Assembly (NCBI GenBank): GCA_947493175.1
Contig: CANLQD010000013.1
Location: 24,959 to 88,958 of the forward strand
Origin: an uncultured Flavobacteriaceae bacterium
GTDB taxonomy: Bacteria > Bacteroidota > Bacteroidia > Flavobacteriales > Flavobacteriaceae
DNA: 64,000 bases
Direction of reading: 5' to 3'
Positions within the stretch are counted from its first letter, which is position 1. Every line of letters begins with the position of its first letter. Made by a program: the position numbers and the translations under genes. Under the pieces are notes generated by a model, which saw only the letters and a list, made by a program, of their open reading frames with translations, made no database searches and was not told where the DNA came from. Below are positions 36,277 to 44,537 of the stretch, piece after piece.

Positions 36277-36310
36277 AAGAACCCCACAATAAAGTGGGGT
36301 TCTTCAGTTT
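36277..36310. terminator. Intrinsic terminator after atpG
   Basis: A perfect 11-bp stem, AAGAACCCCAC (36277-36287) with GTGGGGTTCTT (36294-36304), closes a 6-nt loop. CAGTTTTTT follows on the plus strand. It ends the ATP synthase operon just ahead of the MFS gene. Confidence 0.85.
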
Positions 36311-36333
36311 TTTACCCGATTTTCGTCTTGTTT

Positions 36334-37566
36334 ATGAAATCCAAGAAAACCGCCCTACTCTTTATCTTTATTACCATCTTGGTCGATGTCATCGGTATTG
36401 GGATCATTCTTCCGATAATTCCTGATTTGATTATGCAGTTAACAGGTGAGGGCAACCATAAAGCGGTTATCTATGGTATGTGGTTAACAACGGCCTTTGC
36501 AGGGATGCAGTTTCTATTTTCACCAGTTCTAGGGGAGATTTCAGATCAATTTGGCAGACGTCCTATCCTACTATTATCACTTTTCGGTTTAAGTATCGAC
36601 TATTTGATTCATGCATGGGCACCCACCTTGGCTTGGTTATTTGTCGGAAGGTTCCTGGCGGGAATCACAGGAGCTAGTTTCACAGTGGCTTCTGCCTATA
36701 TCGCTGATATTAGTACGAAGGAAAATAAGGCCAAAAATTTTGGCTTGATCGGTGCGGCCTTCGGACTTGGATTTATCATTGGTCCCGGAATCGGGGGGTA
36801 TTTTGGGGATATCGATATACGGCTTCCTTTCTATATCGCGGCCGGACTCACTTTTTTAAATTTTCTTTTCGGATGGTTCGTCGTGCCCGAGTCCTTGGCA
36901 CTCGAGAATAGAAGGCAGGTCAACGTTATGAAAATGATTCCTGGCGTTTCGTTGATAAGCCTACGTAACTACAAAGGGCTGTTAATCTTGATTTTTGCCT
37001 TCTTCCTTGCTAATCTAGCGGGACAGGTATTACCGGCCACATGGTCGTATTATGGTATTGAACGCTACGACTGGAGCCCAAAGGAAATAGGTGTCTCATT
37101 AATGGTCGTAGGCGTACTGGTCGCTTTGGTGCAGGGGTTTCTGGTCGGAGTTTTTGTGCAGAAGTTTGGAAAAAGGAAGGTAGTTACTTTTGGATTTTTA
37201 CTATGGACGATAGGTATGTTTCTTTTCTCCTTGGCAACCGAACCATGGATGTTGTATGCATTTCTCATTCCTTATGCGCTGGGAGGCGTCGCCGGGCCTA
37301 CGGTACAAGGCGTCATTTCAAACCAGGTTTCCGAAAAAGAGCAGGGAAACCTCCAAGGGTCGATTACAGGCTTGGTAAGTGTTACCGCCATTTTGGGACA
37401 ACTGTTATTTTCGCCGGTCTTTTACTTTTTTATCCGTCCCGAAGGGGTGATTTACTTTCCAGGAGCTCCTTATGCATTGGCTGCGGTATTATTATTGACC
37501 GCTTTTCTGTTTGCATTTACAGCAATGAAACGAATGCAACTTCAGGAAGACTTACCCAACGGGTAA
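36334..37566 (+). CDS. MFS transporter, TCR/Tet-like DHA1 family
   Basis: This 410-residue, 12-helix transporter has the antiporter motif DVIGIGIILPIIPDL in the first helix, motif A SDQFGRRPILLLSL, and GLGFIIGPGIGGYFG as motif C. This is the proton-coupled drug exporter pattern of the TetA-like group. In environmental Flavobacteria such proteins are chromosomal and their substrates unknown, so I do not call it a tetracycline-resistance gene. ATG 36334 is preferred over a TTG two codons earlier. Confidence 0.87.
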   Translation: MKSKKTALLFIFITILVDVIGIGIILPIIPDLIMQLTGEGNHKAVIYGMWLTTAFAGMQFLFSPVLGEISDQFGRRPILLLSLFGLSIDYLIHAWAPTLAWLFVGRFLAGITGASFTVASAYIADISTKENKAKNFGLIGAAFGLGFIIGPGIGGYFGDIDIRLPFYIAAGLTFLNFLFGWFVVPESLALENRRQVNVMKMIPGVSLISLRNYKGLLILIFAFFLANLAGQVLPATWSYYGIERYDWSPKEIGVSLMVVGVLVALVQGFLVGVFVQKFGKRKVVTFGFLLWTIGMFLFSLATEPWMLYAFLIPYALGGVAGPTVQGVISNQVSEKEQGNLQGSITGLVSVTAILGQLLFSPVFYFFIRPEGVIYFPGAPYALAAVLLLTAFLFAFTAMKRMQLQEDLPNG

Positions 37567-37883
37567 ATCGTTTTTTGGCATAGGGGAGCATCTCCAAACA
37601 TCTTTTCATCGTATATACGGTGTACATGCAATGACCATGGCAAAAAGATAATAACGAGCAAGTACGTTGCCTCCTGCAAATCGTTATTGGTTCTTGTGCC
37701 ACGATTAAAAAATTAGAAACCAAAACCCATTTCGGCTCACGGATACCCAAGTAGTGATTAGTTATCTTTAAAAATAAAATTCGTAATGTAGTCATCAATG
37801 GCATTCGGCAAATCTACCGATTCATGGGTCGAACGTTACCAACGAAAACGGCTATTGAACAAGTCATGAATCGGTTGCCTTAC
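37567..37883. other. Long intergenic region with an inverted repeat
   Basis: No gene is visible between the MFS and flippase genes (about 370 bp in all). It holds a perfect 11-bp inverted repeat, ACCGATTCATG (37816-37826) and CATGAATCGGT (37865-37875), with 38 nt between arms. It sits directly upstream of a promoter. It could be an operator or an RNA structure. Confidence 0.5.
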
Positions 37884-37914
37884 TTTGTTACACCATCATA
37901 AATAGGTACTTTTA
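37884..37914 (+). promoter_or_regulatory. Promoter for the second flippase
   Basis: TTTG (37884-37887), a 19-bp spacer, and TACTTTTA (37907-37914) match the Bacteroidota TTTG-N19-TAnnTTTG promoter with one mismatch. The TTG start lies 19 bp after the -7 box. Confidence 0.65.
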
Positions 37915-37933
37915 AGGTCAAATCAAGACACTA

Positions 37934-39397
37934 TTGAATCCGCTCAGAAAACTCTTTAAGCAAACCGCCATCTATGGCTTGGCGACGGTGCTTCCGCGGA
38001 TGCTTTCCTTCATTCTTGTGCCTGTATATACTGCTGTAATGGCTCCAGGTCTTTACGGTAATGTGACCCTTATCTTTTCGTGGTTTGCCATTTTCAACGT
38101 CTTTTTGGCATATGGCATGGAAACGGCATTCTTTCGCTTTTACAGTAGGTCTGATACTAAGGAAACAGTTGTGTCGACTTCACTGATTTCGATTATGGCG
38201 ACCACTGGAATTTTTACAATTCTTGCGCTTTTGTTTCAAAGCAGATTGGCAGATGCCTTGGGTTTTGAGGTTAGATACATGCCCTATGTAATTTTCATTT
38301 TGGCGTTGGACGCTTTGGCGATTATTCCATTTGCATGGCTGCGGGCCAATGAAAGGCCTACTAAATATGCTGTTGTCAAAATAACGAACGTAGGTATTAA
38401 TTTAGGGTTGAACATGTTTTTCCTACTACTTCTTCCTAAAATGGCCAAAGAGGATTCAGGTGGTCTATTGAGCTGGATGTACCAGCCCGATTTTGAGATT
38501 AGCTATATTCTTATTTCGAATTTGGTTGCCAGCGGAGTAACCTTGTTTTTAATGCTTTCCCTTTATGTAAAGAGCACCTATAAGTTCGATAAGGAACTTT
38601 GGAAACGAATGATGCGTTATGCGTGGCCTGTTTTGGTCGCAGGAATCGCCTTTACCATCAACGAAGTTTTCGACAGGATTTTATTGGAAAAGCTACTTCC
38701 CGAAGCTATAGCAAAAAGCGAAATGGGCAAGTATTCGGCCTGCTACAAACTGGGATTGTTCATGACCCTTTTTGCCACTGCCTTTCGAATGGGTATTGAA
38801 CCCTTCTTTTTTAGTCATGCAGGCACCGAGAACCCTCAAAAAGCCTATGCGCAGATAACCAATTATTTTGTGGTACTAGGTAGTATTATTTTGTTGGCGG
38901 TGGTCGTTTTTGCCGATGTGCTTAAGGTGTTGTTCGTAAGGGACGAAGCCTACTGGGATGCTATGAAAATCGTTCCCTTGATCGTATTGGCTAGCTTTTT
39001 TTTGGGCATCTACCACAACCTTTCGGTCTGGTACAAGGTAACCGATAAAACGCGTTATGGGGCTTTTATATCGACCATAGGAGCTTTTATAACTATCGTT
39101 ATAAACCTTGTTTTTATTCCGGTTATCGGCTATATGGCCTCTGCCATTGCGACCGTAATGGCCTATGGTAGTATGATGGTGCTATCCTATTATCTGGGAA
39201 AGTCGCGCTATCCGGTACCCTACAATTTTCGAAAAATTGTTTTTTATCTCTCTATCTCTATCGTATTCTCTATACTTTCGTTTTATGTATTCGAACGTAA
39301 TTTGGTTATAGGGATTATTTTGCTAAGCTTGTTTTTGGGATTGGTCTACAAATTGGAAAATGATAAATTGAAAAAGATTTTTTTAAGAAAGAGTTAA
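37934..39397 (+). CDS. Oligosaccharide flippase (MOP superfamily)
   Basis: A 487-residue, roughly 14-helix protein beginning MNPLRKLFKQTAIYGLATVL, then PRMLSFILVPVYTAVM. This is a start shared by lipopolysaccharide exporters of Flavobacteria, and it supports the TTG at 37934 as the initiator. It lies outside the main glycan cluster with dut and a TPR/DUF4292/EnvC group, the usual Flavobacteriaceae arrangement. It probably flips a conserved lipid-linked glycan rather than the strain-specific repeat. Confidence 0.85.
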   Translation: MNPLRKLFKQTAIYGLATVLPRMLSFILVPVYTAVMAPGLYGNVTLIFSWFAIFNVFLAYGMETAFFRFYSRSDTKETVVSTSLISIMATTGIFTILALLFQSRLADALGFEVRYMPYVIFILALDALAIIPFAWLRANERPTKYAVVKITNVGINLGLNMFFLLLLPKMAKEDSGGLLSWMYQPDFEISYILISNLVASGVTLFLMLSLYVKSTYKFDKELWKRMMRYAWPVLVAGIAFTINEVFDRILLEKLLPEAIAKSEMGKYSACYKLGLFMTLFATAFRMGIEPFFFSHAGTENPQKAYAQITNYFVVLGSIILLAVVVFADVLKVLFVRDEAYWDAMKIVPLIVLASFFLGIYHNLSVWYKVTDKTRYGAFISTIGAFITIVINLVFIPVIGYMASAIATVMAYGSMMVLSYYLGKSRYPVPYNFRKIVFYLSISIVFSILSFYVFERNLVIGIILLSLFLGLVYKLENDKLKKIFLRKS

Positions 39398-39548
39398 TGG
39401 CAAGAGTAAGGTACAAAATACGAAATTCGCAGGTAAAGCAACAACTCAAGACGAGTTCGTAAAGACGGATCGTATTCAAATGTTAGTCTTGTTTTTCGAT
39501 TCTAAAATTACTATGGTCTTGGCTACCTCTATATAAAGACATATAATT

Positions 39549-39983
39549 ATGAATATCAAAATAATCAACAAATCGGAACACGCCTTGCCTCATTATGAAA
39601 CGGGCGCGTCTGCCGGAATGGATCTTCGGGCCAATATTTCCGAATCGATAACGTTAGAACCTTTAGAAAGGGCCATTATTACTACCGGACTTTTCATAGA
39701 ACTTCCAGTGGGTGTCGAGGCGCAAGTACGACCACGAAGCGGATTGGCCGCCAAGAAAGGAATAACCGTTTTGAATGCCCCTGGTACCATAGATGCTGAT
39801 TATCGTGGGGAAATTGGTGTGATTCTTGTAAATCTATCCAACGAAGCCTTTACCATCGAAAATGGCGAACGCATTGCACAATTGGTGATTGCCAAACACG
39901 AGCGTGCCGAATGGATCGAGGTAGCAGTACTATCGGAAACCGATCGTGGGGCAGGTGGTTTTGGTAGCACGGGGGTAAAATAG
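39549..39983 (+). CDS. dut: dUTP diphosphatase
   Basis: The 144-residue trimeric dUTPase has all five motifs: AGMDLRA, RPRSGLAAKKGI, GTIDADYRGEIGV, GERIAQLV and the C-terminal RGAGGFGSTG. It hydrolyses dUTP to dUMP, preventing uracil incorporation into DNA. The 151-bp gap upstream has no gene. It is likely first in a run of genes through 43009. Confidence 0.96.
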   Translation: MNIKIINKSEHALPHYETGASAGMDLRANISESITLEPLERAIITTGLFIELPVGVEAQVRPRSGLAAKKGITVLNAPGTIDADYRGEIGVILVNLSNEAFTIENGERIAQLVIAKHERAEWIEVAVLSETDRGAGGFGSTGVK

Positions 39984-40046
39984 TCCTTTTTGGAACACTA
40001 TTGGTTGTAACAATACATAGACTTTTGCAAATCGAGAAAATCTAAA

Positions 40047-40988
40047 ATGAAAAAAAAGTCCACGTTACTCTTAATTTTTGCCGGGTGGTTTTTAATCTGC
40101 AAACCTACTTGTGCCCAAGAAACTGACCCCGATATTCAAGTTGAGGAAAGTGCCGAAGTTTTTTTGGAAGCGTACTCCGATGAATTTCAAGAGAACTTTT
40201 TTGAGGCCCTGAAACAAAAAGGAATCGAAAACTACGATAAAGCCATTAATCTCCTATTGGTATGTAAACAACTTGATTCCCAGAATCGGGTCGTAGATCA
40301 CGAGCTTGCCAAAGTGTACTACGAAGACAAGCAATACGTTCTGGCCGAAGACTATGCCCTGGCAGCCCTTCGTTCAGCACCAGAAAACCTCTGGTATTTA
40401 GATACCTTGGTCGAGATTTCCCAAAAGCAGGGAAGTTCGTTCGCAGCGCTTAGTACTAAAATACCCTATACCAACCCCAAGCTCAAAGAAAATTTAGCGC
40501 TTATTTATTACAAACGGGCCAACTATAACAACGCACTAAAGATTTTAAAGGAGGTTAAAAAAACCACTTTTTCCGAGGATCTTACCTCAAAAATAAATGA
40601 TTCGATAAAGAAACAGGAAGTCAACAACGAATCTGTGAGTTTTACCGCTACCGTCCAGAATAGCGGCACAAGGGATTTGGATATGTATAAGACCCGGTTA
40701 AAGGGACTTATTGCAGCGAACAGTCTGCCCTTGCTGCTGCAATTATCCGAGGAAGCTTTGGAAACATATCCTTCGCAACCTTATTTTTATTACGCCCATG
40801 GGTATGCCTTGAACAAAAGAGAAAAATATCGGGATGCCGTTGAAATTTTAGAAGCATCCTTGGATTTTATGATCGACGATATTTCACTGGCCAACAAGAT
40901 TTACAAAGAACTGTCTGATGCCTATAACGCCCTTCACAATTCAGTGAAGGCAAATATGTATCTTCGTAAGATAAAACCAGGTTTTTAA
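40047..40988 (+). CDS. Secreted tetratricopeptide repeat protein
   Basis: The 313-residue protein has a cleavable signal peptide (LLLIFAGWFLICKPTCAQ) and TPR-like repeats: GIENYDKAINLLLVCKQLD, DKQYVLAEDYALAALRSAPE, and REKYRDAVEILEASLDF near the end. It should be periplasmic and mediate protein contacts. It lies just before a DUF4292 lipoprotein (4-bp gap) and an EnvC-like protein, a conserved Flavobacteriaceae trio. I know no specific function. Confidence 0.82.
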   Translation: MKKKSTLLLIFAGWFLICKPTCAQETDPDIQVEESAEVFLEAYSDEFQENFFEALKQKGIENYDKAINLLLVCKQLDSQNRVVDHELAKVYYEDKQYVLAEDYALAALRSAPENLWYLDTLVEISQKQGSSFAALSTKIPYTNPKLKENLALIYYKRANYNNALKILKEVKKTTFSEDLTSKINDSIKKQEVNNESVSFTATVQNSGTRDLDMYKTRLKGLIAANSLPLLLQLSEEALETYPSQPYFYYAHGYALNKREKYRDAVEILEASLDFMIDDISLANKIYKELSDAYNALHNSVKANMYLRKIKPGF

Positions 40989-40992
40989 GGGA

Positions 40993-41790
40993 ATGGGCAT
41001 ATATAGTACGATAGGAAGAGGTTGGCAAATGGGCGTTGTGCTATTGTTACTGTTGGCCTCCTGTAAATCCACAAAAATAGCTTCGGACGGTACCGTCGAT
41101 TCAAAATTGACAGCCAAAACCATCATCCGACAGCATTATCAGAATCAGCTAGAGTTCAAGACGATTAGTGGAAAGTTGAAAATAGAATACTCCGACGGCG
41201 AATCTGCACAAGGCCTTTCTGTAAGTCTTCGTATGGAAAAAGACAAGGCTATTTGGATCAGTGCCCCATTAGGTCTTGTAAAAGCCTATATTACACCAGG
41301 GAGAGTTTCTTTCTATAACAAGCTTCAAAACGAATATTTCGATGGTGATTTTAGTTATCTAAGCGCTATTTTGGGAACCGATCTTGATTTTGAACAGGTG
41401 CAAAACCTGTTATTAGGTCAGTCCATTTTTGATTTGACGGAAGGAAAGTATGAAGCCAAGATAAACAAGGACAACTACCAGCTCAGGCCCAAAAAGGCAG
41501 TGGAGCTTTTCAAGATTTTGTTTCAAATCGAGCCTAAAAACTTCAAAATGGCAGCGCAACGGCTTTCCCAACCCCTCAAAAAAAGGTTGTTGCAGGTTAA
41601 TTATACGAATTATCAACAAGTCGATAAGTGGATATTGCCCAATCAAATAGCGGTAGCGGCCATTGATGGGGAGGTACGAAATACCATCGATATCGAATAT
41701 CGAAATATAGAGTTCGACCAACCCTTGAACTTTCCCTATAAAATACCGAAAGGTTTTAAAGAGATTGTGTTGAATACAGATGGCTTATAG
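40993..41790 (+). CDS. DUF4292 lipoprotein
   Basis: The 265-residue lipoprotein has a lipobox LLASC (C24). A body of beta-strands contains TISGKLKIEYSDGESAQGLS and WISAPLGLVKAYITPGRVSF, the DUF4292 pattern. Its fold resembles outer-membrane lipid or lipoprotein carriers such as LolB/LolA-like proteins, but this is an analogy. The stop overlaps the start of the EnvC-like gene by 11 bp, so the two are coupled. Confidence 0.83.
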   Translation: MGIYSTIGRGWQMGVVLLLLLASCKSTKIASDGTVDSKLTAKTIIRQHYQNQLEFKTISGKLKIEYSDGESAQGLSVSLRMEKDKAIWISAPLGLVKAYITPGRVSFYNKLQNEYFDGDFSYLSAILGTDLDFEQVQNLLLGQSIFDLTEGKYEAKINKDNYQLRPKKAVELFKILFQIEPKNFKMAAQRLSQPLKKRLLQVNYTNYQQVDKWILPNQIAVAAIDGEVRNTIDIEYRNIEFDQPLNFPYKIPKGFKEIVLNTDGL

Positions 41791-43009
41791 GCACCTACAT
41801 ATCGTTTGCACGTTATTTCTAGCAACTTTTATTACTATTTCTGCTTATGGGCAGACCAACGAGCAAAAATCATTAGAAGCAAAACGAGCTAGGCTTCAAA
41901 AAGAAATCAACGATATTAATCGTTTGCTTTTTGCCGAGAAGAAACAACGCGGTACGGTATTGGACCAGATCGAAGCACTCGATCAGAAAATCACGGTGCG
42001 TCAAGAGTTGATCAAAGTAACCAACCAACAGGCAAACTTGCTCAACCGAAAGATCAATGCCAACGTACGTGCTATCTCCAAACTAAAAAATGATTTAACG
42101 ACTTTGAAAGAGGAGTATGCGGTTGTCATTCGAAAGTCATATCAGAATAGATCTCAGCAGGGCAGATTACTGTTTTTATTATCCTCAGAGAGCTTTTTCC
42201 AAGCTTTTAAAAGGGTACAGTATATGAAACAGTATACGGATTACCGAAGAGAGCAGGGAGAGCGAATTGTGACCAAAACAGAGGAACTATCAAAGCTTAA
42301 CAAAGATTTGATCGACCAACGAAAAGAAAAGGAAGTGCTCATTGCCCAGAATAAAAAGGCGAAAGCACAGATGATGCGTGAAATGAAATCCCAAAAAGAG
42401 TTGTTGGGCACAATTCGAAAAAACGAAAGTAAATATGCTTCGGCCGTGGAAAAGAAGAAAAAAGAGGCCAGGAAGATTGATCAGCAGATAGAAAAATTGA
42501 TTCGAAGCGCCATCGTGGCCTCCAATAAGAAATCGGATAACACCTCCCGTGTTTCGAATAAATTCTTATTGACCCCTGAGGCTACCATTGTCGCCAATAA
42601 TTTCTCCGCCAACAAGGGAAGGTTAATTTGGCCGGTCGATAAGGGAATCAAGAGTCAGGGTTTTGGGGTGTATCGAGACGCCGTCTACCCTGGTATTAAG
42701 CATGAGAGCAATGGGGTAATCATTACTACCGATGAAGGAGCCAAAGCGCGCGCGATTTTCAAAGGTGAGGTCATCGCGATACTGTCGGTACCTGGCGGTA
42801 AAAAAGGGGTGCAAATCAAACATGGAAATTACATCAGCACCTACTACAACCTTTCGGAATTGTTTGTCAAAAAGGGCGATATGGTGCAGGCTAAGACCGA
42901 ACTAGGCACCATATATACCGACCGGTCTAACGGTCAAACCCGTTTAAAATTCTATCTCTATGAGGATACCACGAAATTAAACCCGGAAGAGTGGGTGTAT
43001 CAATTGTAA
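41780..43009 (+). CDS. EnvC-like murein hydrolase activator, degenerate M23 domain
   Basis: This 409-residue secreted protein has a signal peptide (FLATFITISAYGQ), a long coiled coil (about 30-255) and a C-terminal LytM/M23 domain. The zinc ligands expected in active M23 peptidases are missing. GIKHESNGVII replaces the H..GxD motif, YYNLSEL replaces the AHLS histidine, and RLKFYLYED replaces HxHFE. This fits the EnvC/NlpD type, which activates amidases rather than cutting peptidoglycan. It acts in the periplasm, probably in cell separation. Confidence 0.86.
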   Translation: MAYRHLHIVCTLFLATFITISAYGQTNEQKSLEAKRARLQKEINDINRLLFAEKKQRGTVLDQIEALDQKITVRQELIKVTNQQANLLNRKINANVRAISKLKNDLTTLKEEYAVVIRKSYQNRSQQGRLLFLLSSESFFQAFKRVQYMKQYTDYRREQGERIVTKTEELSKLNKDLIDQRKEKEVLIAQNKKAKAQMMREMKSQKELLGTIRKNESKYASAVEKKKKEARKIDQQIEKLIRSAIVASNKKSDNTSRVSNKFLLTPEATIVANNFSANKGRLIWPVDKGIKSQGFGVYRDAVYPGIKHESNGVIITTDEGAKARAIFKGEVIAILSVPGGKKGVQIKHGNYISTYYNLSELFVKKGDMVQAKTELGTIYTDRSNGQTRLKFYLYEDTTKLNPEEWVYQL

Positions 43010-43056
43010 AAGTGATTTCACCCAATTGTTGAATCAATAAAAGCGAATAGATCCAA

Positions 43057-43893
43057 ATGGAAAAGATTACGAACATTGAGGGGACGTTTACCCTACATAA
43101 CGGAGTAAAAATGCCCTATTTGGGTTTGGGCACCTACCAATCAGATAATGATCAAGAGGTGGTCGATGCGGTAAAGTATGCCGTGGAAGTTGGGTATCGT
43201 CATATCGATACGGCTTCTATTTATAAAAACGAAGAGGGGGTAGGAAAGGGTATTCGGGAAAGCGGGGCAGAACGAAAAGAGTTGTTCGTGGTCAGTAAGG
43301 TCTGGAATGGCGATCAAGGTTATGATAGCACCCTTAAATCGTACGACGACAGTCTTAAGCGACTGGGGCTCGACTATTTAGATCTATTTCTAATCCATTG
43401 GCCGGTAGCAGGCAAGTATATCGATACTTGGCGGGCGATGGAACGTCTTTATCATGAAAAAAGAATACGGGCAATTGGGGTCAGTAATTTTATGCAACAT
43501 CATTTAGAGGACCTTATGGAGGTTTCAGAAGTAGTTCCTATGGTAAACCAAATGGAGTTTCACCCTTATGTGGTACAACAGGATTTAATTGATTTTTGCA
43601 ATAAGAATACCATTCAGTATGAAGCTTGGTCCCCTTTTATGCAAGGCAAGATATTTGGTTTAAGGGAACTACAGGATTTGGCTGAAAAATATGGAAAATC
43701 CATCGCGCAGATTACCCTACGATGGAATTTACAAAAGGGAGTTGTCACCATTCCAAAATCCTCCAAAAAGGAACGTATCGAATCAAATGCCGCTATTTTT
43801 GATTTTGAGCTCTCCAACGAAGACATCGCCCATTTAGATAGCTTGGACCGTGGGGAACGTATTGGTCCAAATCCTGATAATTTTGATTTTTAA
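43057..43893 (+). CDS. Aldo/keto reductase
   Basis: A 278-residue TIM-barrel reductase with the catalytic tetrad D51, Y56, K81 and H114 (IDTASIYKNEE, VSKVWN, LIHWPV), and the NADPH-binding IPKSSKKERIESN near the C-terminus. It matches the AKR5 group of 2,5-diketogluconate-like reductases, which reduce small aldehydes and ketones in the cytoplasm. The physiological substrate is unknown. Confidence 0.92.
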   Translation: MEKITNIEGTFTLHNGVKMPYLGLGTYQSDNDQEVVDAVKYAVEVGYRHIDTASIYKNEEGVGKGIRESGAERKELFVVSKVWNGDQGYDSTLKSYDDSLKRLGLDYLDLFLIHWPVAGKYIDTWRAMERLYHEKRIRAIGVSNFMQHHLEDLMEVSEVVPMVNQMEFHPYVVQQDLIDFCNKNTIQYEAWSPFMQGKIFGLRELQDLAEKYGKSIAQITLRWNLQKGVVTIPKSSKKERIESNAAIFDFELSNEDIAHLDSLDRGERIGPNPDNFDF

Positions 43894-43962
43894 TATGAGG
43901 GCTTTCCGATTCACATTAATGAAAGCCCCTAGAATAAAGGGCACGAGAAGAAAACAAGATGG

Positions 43963-44478
43963 TTACTCTCCTACGAAAAGTGCTCGCAGTTCAGTGGCAT
44001 CGGAGGGCTTCATTTTCCCCGCAAGTACTAAACTAAGTTGCTTTCTTCGCAGCGCACCGGCAAAACGCTCTTTTTCCAGTTCGGTTTCGGGTTGCAGTGG
44101 CGGTACTTCTGTAGGCACGCCGGTTTCATCCACGGCGACAAAGGTGTAAATAGCCTCGTTTGCTTTGGAGCGTTCACCCGTGAACCGGTCTTCCATCCAA
44201 ACATCGATATAGACTTCCATCGAAGTGCGGAAAGCACGGGAAACCTTGGCTTCCACGGTAACCACACTACCTAGGGGAACTGCCCTATTAAAGGCCACAT
44301 GGTTTACGGAAGCTGTAACGGTAATGCGTCTGCTATGACGACGGGCCGAAATACTCGCCGCACGGTCCATTCGAGCCAGCAGCTCCCCTCCAAAGAGATT
44401 GTTTAAGGGATTGGTCTCGCTTGGGAGTACCATATCGGACATCATCGTATGCGATTCACTTGGTTTCTTTGCTTCCAT
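43963..44478 (-). CDS. Acyl-CoA thioesterase (hotdog fold)
   Basis: The 171-residue hotdog protein has the YciA/BACH-type motif NNLFGGELLARMDRAASI and the segments SVNHVAFNRAVPLGSVV and KANEAIYTFVAVD. It hydrolyses acyl-CoA thioesters in the cytoplasm. It is transcribed toward the aldo/keto reductase gene and has its own -7 box at 44494-44501. The chain-length preference is unknown. Confidence 0.9.
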   Translation of the reverse strand: MEAKKPSESHTMMSDMVLPSETNPLNNLFGGELLARMDRAASISARRHSRRITVTASVNHVAFNRAVPLGSVVTVEAKVSRAFRTSMEVYIDVWMEDRFTGERSKANEAIYTFVAVDETGVPTEVPPLQPETELEKERFAGALRRKQLSLVLAGKMKPSDATELRALFVGE

Positions 44479-44493
44479 TCGTCAAATTTTCGG

Positions 44494-44501
44494 CAAAGGT
44501 A
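44494..44501 (-). promoter_or_regulatory. Promoter -7 box for the thioesterase gene
   Basis: On the minus strand TACCTTTG matches TAnnTTTG exactly, with TTTA 19 bp further upstream as a weak -33. It lies 15 bp before the start codon. Confidence 0.5.
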
Positions 44502-44537
44502 TGGCTTAAAAAGAGTACGGTAAAAGGGAAAAGGAGG

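Noticed and set aside
36334..37566. Tetracycline resistance determinant
   Set aside because: The motifs show only a TetA-like MFS drug:proton antiporter. There is no TetR gene beside it and no sign of mobility.
41780..43009. Active M23 endopeptidase
   Set aside because: All expected zinc-binding residues are replaced, so a catalytic call is not supported.
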